Below, piece after piece: positions 5,787 through 8,694 of a stretch of DNA of 8,694 nucleotides. The notes under the pieces were generated by a model. That model made no database searches. It was given only the letters and a program-made list of their open reading frames with translations, and had not been told where the DNA came from. Each line of letters begins with the position of its first letter. Position 1 is the first letter of the stretch. The translations under genes were made by a program, and so were the position numbers. The stretch is from NCBI GenBank assembly GCA_027325475.1, contig DAIEFO010000078.1:1-8694 (forward strand), written 5' to 3'. This stretch comes from Desulfobacteraceae bacterium (lineage in GTDB: Bacteria > Desulfobacterota > Desulfobacteria > Desulfobacterales > Desulfatirhabdiaceae).

Positions 5787-7910
5787 TTACACCAGACGGC
5801 AGGCGGTGAGCGGACATGTGACCTCGTCGCCGCCTCGATGCGTGGGCTCGTAAATAGCGCGGATGGCTTTTTCCATCGTGGCGAAGATGTGATCCTCTCC
5901 TATTTTGGCGGCCAGATGGGTACGGTTAAGCACTTCCATGACCGCTTCATTGACCCCGCTCAGGGATATATCCAGCCCCGCGCTGCGAATCCGGTCAATG
6001 AGCAGAGACAGGGTTTCTTCTCCGGATGCGTCGATGTCGTTGATGCCGTTTGCGACAATCAGGATATGTCTGAGTTCGATCTTGTTCAGCATCAGTTCGG
6101 TGATTTGGTCATCCAGATAGCTGGAATTGGCAAAGAACAGCGGACCGTCAAAGCGGATCAGCGATACATATCTGCATTCCTGAAGGCTGTGCGTGACAAC
6201 ACACCGCAAGGCGTCATCCTCGTCTCTGGCCAGAGAGGCCACGTTGGGCCGCATGCTTTTATACAGAAAGATCATCAGCGACAGCGATACGCCCAGCATG
6301 ATCCCCTTATCCAAATGCGGGGCGAACCACAGGGTGAAAATAAAGGAAAGGACAGAGATAACACCATCATATTTCTGGGCTTTCCAGGCGTGGATAAAAC
6401 CAGACACGTTGATCAGCCCGACAACCGCCAGCATGATGACCGCCGCCAGCACGGACTGGGGCAGATGATAGAGCAGCGGCGTAAAGAACATCAGCGCGAC
6501 CAGCACGGCAACGCCGGTAAAGACGCTGGAAAGACCGGTTACCGCACCAGCCTGAAGATTGACGGCTGAACGGGAAAATGACCCGGATATCGGATAGCTC
6601 TTGCCGAAAGACCCCAGGATATTGGCCAGGCCCTGACCGATAAGTTCCTGGTTGGGATCCAGTCTCTGCCCGGTTTTACCGGCCATGGCCTTGGCAATGG
6701 AAATGGCCTCCATGAATCCCAGCAGGGAAATGATGGCGGCGTACGGAAACAGCCGGGCAATAATACTCAGGTTGATTTTAGGAATACTGAATGCTGGAAG
6801 CCCCTTGGGAACGGTTCCGATGACCTCGCCGCCGCCGATCATGCGTATTTTATCCGTTGCAAGGACGCCGTTGCCCACACGTATCCGCCAGGTGCGGCCA
6901 TCGGTTTTGGCGCCTGCCGGCACATTGTCTTTGGGACAAAACATCAAAGAACCATCCGGCTGGATAACGCCGACAAACAGAAAATTCCGTATCTCGGCCC
7001 GGTATATCCGGGCATCGTATTTGATCAGATCGCTTTTTGTGGAGAGCATTTTATCCTGATGCTCGGCTTCAAGCGTTGCCAGAATATCATGTTTCTTTTT
7101 GGATTCCTCGATACGCTGAGTGACCTCGGTTCTTTTTTCCGCGATCGGATCCAGCGATGTCACGGCGGTATTGAACTGACTTACCATTTCCAGCGCCCGC
7201 TTGGAATTGACGGTGGACAGATTCACAAACATGTCATGTTCAAAGTGCATGGCCCATGAAAGAATGGTGGTGATGACGACCGCCACCAGTACATTGGGAA
7301 CTTTAGGCGCAATCCGCTTTAATCCGTACATAATGACAAAAGCCAGAATACCCATGAACAGCGTCGGCCAGTGGGTATAATGAATGGCGGCCTTAACCAC
7401 CCGGATGACGGTTTCATAGTGATGGGTCGCTTCATCCACATTTACGCCGAACAGTTTGGAAAGCTGGGATGTGGCGATAATGATGGCCGCGGCATTGGTG
7501 AAGCCATTGACCACCGGATGCGACAAAAAATTGACCACCAGGCCAAGCCGCAGCACACCTAATGCGAACTGGAAAATCCCCACCATCAGCGCCAGCAGAA
7601 TCGCGTACATGACGTATCCTTGGCTTCCGGCGGTGGCCAGCGGCGCAAGAGACGCCGAAGTCATCAATGAAACGACCGCCACGGGGCCTGTCGCCAATTG
7701 TCTGCTGGAGCCAAATAACGATGCGATCATGGGCGGGAGAAACGATGCGTAGAGACCGTAATACGGCGGGAGCCCGGCAAGCTGTGCATATGCCATGGAC
7801 TGGGGAATCAATACCAGCGCAACCGTAAGGCCGGATACCGCGTCCAGCCTGAGACTGGCGGCATTGTAATCCTTAAACCAGACTAAAAACGGAAAAAATC
7901 GTTTGAACAT
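5787..7910 (-). CDS. SulP-family anion transporter with STAS domain and large extra loop
   Basis: This is a 707-residue inner-membrane transporter of the SulP/SLC26 family (sulfate, bicarbonate or another anion; substrate not readable). Seen, numbered from the ATG: the start of the fold (VSGLTVALVLIPQSMAYAQL, ~25-44), the SulP signature PPYYGLYAS to FGSSRQLATGPVA (48-78), FLSHPVVNGFTNAA, LLGFMEAISIAKAMA and SYPISGSFSRSAVN, then a C-terminal STAS domain (~567-687) with DIDASG, whose Ser629 aligns with the phosphorylatable serine of SpoIIAA-type STAS domains. Unusual: about 135 residues (~225-362) lie between the seventh helix and VIGTVPKGLPAF; they begin with a charged coiled-coil-like stretch (254-299). 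I chose the ATG at 7908-7910 because AGGTGG lies 5 nt ahead; the GTG at 7917-7919, which would add three residues, has no ribosome site. It follows tetR directly and is presumably cotranscribed with and controlled by it. Confidence 0.93.
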   Translation of the reverse strand: MFKRFFPFLVWFKDYNAASLRLDAVSGLTVALVLIPQSMAYAQLAGLPPYYGLYASFLPPMIASLFGSSRQLATGPVAVVSLMTSASLAPLATAGSQGYVMYAILLALMVGIFQFALGVLRLGLVVNFLSHPVVNGFTNAAAIIIATSQLSKLFGVNVDEATHHYETVIRVVKAAIHYTHWPTLFMGILAFVIMYGLKRIAPKVPNVLVAVVITTILSWAMHFEHDMFVNLSTVNSKRALEMVSQFNTAVTSLDPIAEKRTEVTQRIEESKKKHDILATLEAEHQDKMLSTKSDLIKYDARIYRAEIRNFLFVGVIQPDGSLMFCPKDNVPAGAKTDGRTWRIRVGNGVLATDKIRMIGGGEVIGTVPKGLPAFSIPKINLSIIARLFPYAAIISLLGFMEAISIAKAMAGKTGQRLDPNQELIGQGLANILGSFGKSYPISGSFSRSAVNLQAGAVTGLSSVFTGVAVLVALMFFTPLLYHLPQSVLAAVIMLAVVGLINVSGFIHAWKAQKYDGVISVLSFIFTLWFAPHLDKGIMLGVSLSLMIFLYKSMRPNVASLARDEDDALRCVVTHSLQECRYVSLIRFDGPLFFANSSYLDDQITELMLNKIELRHILIVANGINDIDASGEETLSLLIDRIRSAGLDISLSGVNEAVMEVLNRTHLAAKIGEDHIFATMEKAIRAIYEPTHRGGDEVTCPLTACRLV

Positions 7911-7915
7911 GCCTT

Positions 7916-7921
7916 CCACCT
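7916..7921 (-). promoter_or_regulatory. Ribosome binding site deciding the sulP start
   Basis: The minus strand reads AGGTGG, a near match to AGGAGG, 5 nt ahead of ATG 7908-7910. It overlaps the tetR stop codon (TAG, 7920-7922), so translation of the two genes is probably coupled. The alternative GTG at 7917-7919 lies inside the site itself and has only GTTACACAATA before it, which argues against it. Confidence 0.6.
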
Positions 7922-8513
7922 ATTGTGTAACGGGTTTATTTTCCAGCATCCTCCTGCAGGATGCGATCAGTTCGTTAAACAGCGCGCCGGCGTCATACAG
8001 GTTATAAATCTTGAAACGCACCAGCCCGTCCACCATCGTCAGTATCAATATGGCCGTTTTTCTGGCAGGCATGGCGGCGATGGATCCATCCGCCTGCCCC
8101 TTGACAATCGCCTGCTCGAAAATATCCACAAAACAGTTGAAGATGGATTCCAGATGTTTCCTGCACACCGCATTGACCTCAGCCAGTTCGTATGGATACC
8201 GCCTGTGAAGCAGCATGAACAGGTCTTCCCTGATACCCGCAAGATAAAGATAAAATGAAATGGCGCCTTCCATCATTTCAAGACCGGTGGCAAATGTCCT
8301 CTCCGCCGAATAACGGGCGAATTCGGACAAAATATCTTCTTTGACGGTTTTTAAAATTTCCAGAAAAATATCCTGTTTGGTCTTGAAGTGATAAAAGATG
8401 GTGCCTTCAGCAGCGCCGGTAATGCGGGAAAGTTCGGCCATCGAGGTATATCTGAACCCCTTCCGGGAGAAAAGCTTCATCGCGGTTTGCAAAATAACGT
8501 CTTTTTTATTCAT
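7920..8513 (-). CDS. TetR/AcrR-family transcriptional regulator
   Basis: The 197-residue protein has a typical TetR N-terminus: helix DVILQTAMKLFSRKGFRYTS, a helix-turn-helix at ~24-43 (MAELSRITGAAEGTIFYHF) and the following KTKQDIFLEIL. The C-terminal ~140 residues are helical and diverse, as expected for the ligand-binding and dimer half, so the effector cannot be told. Length is normal for the family. It is first in the minus-strand train, and its stop (TAG) abuts the sulP ribosome site, so it most likely controls sulP and itself. A palindrome (8540-8559) lies between a -10-like box and the gene, where a bound repressor would block initiation. The ribosome site is weak (GGAA about 9 nt before the ATG). 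Which small molecule releases it is unknown. Confidence 0.93.
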   Translation of the reverse strand: MNKKDVILQTAMKLFSRKGFRYTSMAELSRITGAAEGTIFYHFKTKQDIFLEILKTVKEDILSEFARYSAERTFATGLEMMEGAISFYLYLAGIREDLFMLLHRRYPYELAEVNAVCRKHLESIFNCFVDIFEQAIVKGQADGSIAAMPARKTAILILTMVDGLVRFKIYNLYDAGALFNELIASCRRMLENKPVTQ

Positions 8514-8539
8514 AAGAGAATTCCATTTTAAAAAAAATC

Positions 8540-8559
8540 AACCGAGTACTCAGTCGGTT
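8540..8559. promoter_or_regulatory. Probable TetR operator (overlapping dyads)
   Basis: AACCGAGTACTCAGTCGGTT has outer arms AACCGA and TCGGTT that pair exactly around a centre at 8549/8550. Inside it GAGTACTC (8544-8551) is a perfect 8-bp palindrome around a second centre two bases away. Such overlapping dyads suit TetR-type dimers. It lies 26 nt upstream of the tetR ATG and just downstream of the -10-like box, covering the expected transcription start. Binding by this TetR is inferred from position. Confidence 0.65.
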
Positions 8560-8560
8560 T

Positions 8561-8589
8561 TTCCTATCGCAGCTTCAACAACATGTCAA
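8561..8589 (-). promoter_or_regulatory. Sigma70-like promoter of the tetR-led operon
   Basis: The minus strand reads a perfect TTGACA (8584-8589), a 17-nt spacer, then TAGGAA (8561-8566), a 3-of-6 match to TATAAT. The predicted start falls near 8554, inside the palindromic operator, about 40 nt before the tetR ATG. The strong -35 with a weak -10 and the operator position fit a negatively autoregulated promoter. Confidence 0.55.
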
Positions 8590-8642
8590 GCAGACTTTTT
8601 GCGAAACTCAATTTTTATAGCCGTTGCAAAAAGCCGGTTTTC

Positions 8643-8694
8643 GGACGGCTTCGTAGAAAGCCCGCAGGCAAGGCGCGCAAGGCCTGAGGAGTGA
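8643..8694. repeat. Palindromic intergenic repeat, copy 2 (cut by window edge)
   Basis: GGACGGCTTCGTAGAAAGCC begins an arm that runs to the window end. Bases 8650-8669 match 311-330 at 17 of 20 positions, and the reverse complement of 8667-8694 matches 378-405 at about 20 of 28. This is the terminal arm of the same repeat family as copy 1 in the opposite orientation; the centre and other arm lie outside the window. It lies upstream of the tetR promoter, so the two copies bracket the whole minus-strand gene train. Confidence 0.65.

Noticed and set aside
5838..6569. Plus-strand open frame of 243 codons
   Set aside because: It lies antisense to the SulP gene over its STAS and last membrane segments; no recognisable motif, and Gln/Arg/Asp-rich shadow composition.
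8631..8651. Hairpin AAGCCG / CGGCTT as a rho-independent terminator
   Set aside because: The stem is only 6 bp with a 9-nt loop, and no T-tract follows on the plus strand. It overlaps the start of the repeat and may just be part of it.
1..8694. CRISPR arrays, tRNA or rRNA genes, insertion sequences
   Set aside because: No regularly spaced direct repeats, no cloverleaf or rRNA-like stretches and no transposase or integrase motifs were seen on either strand.

Overview
The window holds one long minus-strand gene train (about 8513 down to 425) with a convergent plus-strand antitoxin gene cut by the left edge. Gene content suggests a Gram-negative anaerobe of the Desulfobacterota (sulfate-reducer type): a CooC-type CODH maturation ATPase, a SulP anion transporter, a cytidylate-kinase-like protein fused to a receiver, and dispersed palindromic repeats like those I remember from such genomes. 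The taxon is inferred from gene style, not from a marker gene.

Layout, left to right: the 3' part of a hicB antitoxin (1-300, +); a degenerate palindromic intergenic repeat (about 308-422); then, all on the minus strand, cooC (425-1186), a single-domain receiver (1191-1619), a histidine-kinase-like protein with a ruined ATPase half (1671-2348), a second single-domain receiver (2345-2719), a complete membrane sensor kinase (2700-4472), a kinase-like/BON-like/receiver fusion (4508-5728), a SulP transporter with a large extra loop and a STAS domain (5787-7910), and a TetR-family regulator (7920-8513). Upstream of tetR are a sigma70-like promoter with a palindromic operator and, at the right edge, the start of a second copy of the repeat in the opposite orientation.

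Transcription order is tetR, sulP, fusion, sensor kinase, receiver, degenerate kinase, receiver, cooC. Gaps run from overlaps of 20 and 4 nt up to 58 nt, so at least the lower six genes look like one transcript. The parts match a phosphorelay: an envelope sensor kinase, an intermediate receiver, a Spo0B-like phosphotransfer protein (dimerisation/His domain kept, ATPase motifs lost) and further receivers. None of the three receivers carries a DNA-binding domain, so output is probably by protein contact, with the CooC ATPase, the kinase-like domain or the SulP STAS domain as candidate targets. This combination is the most interesting feature of the window. The individual family calls are solid; the wiring is inference.
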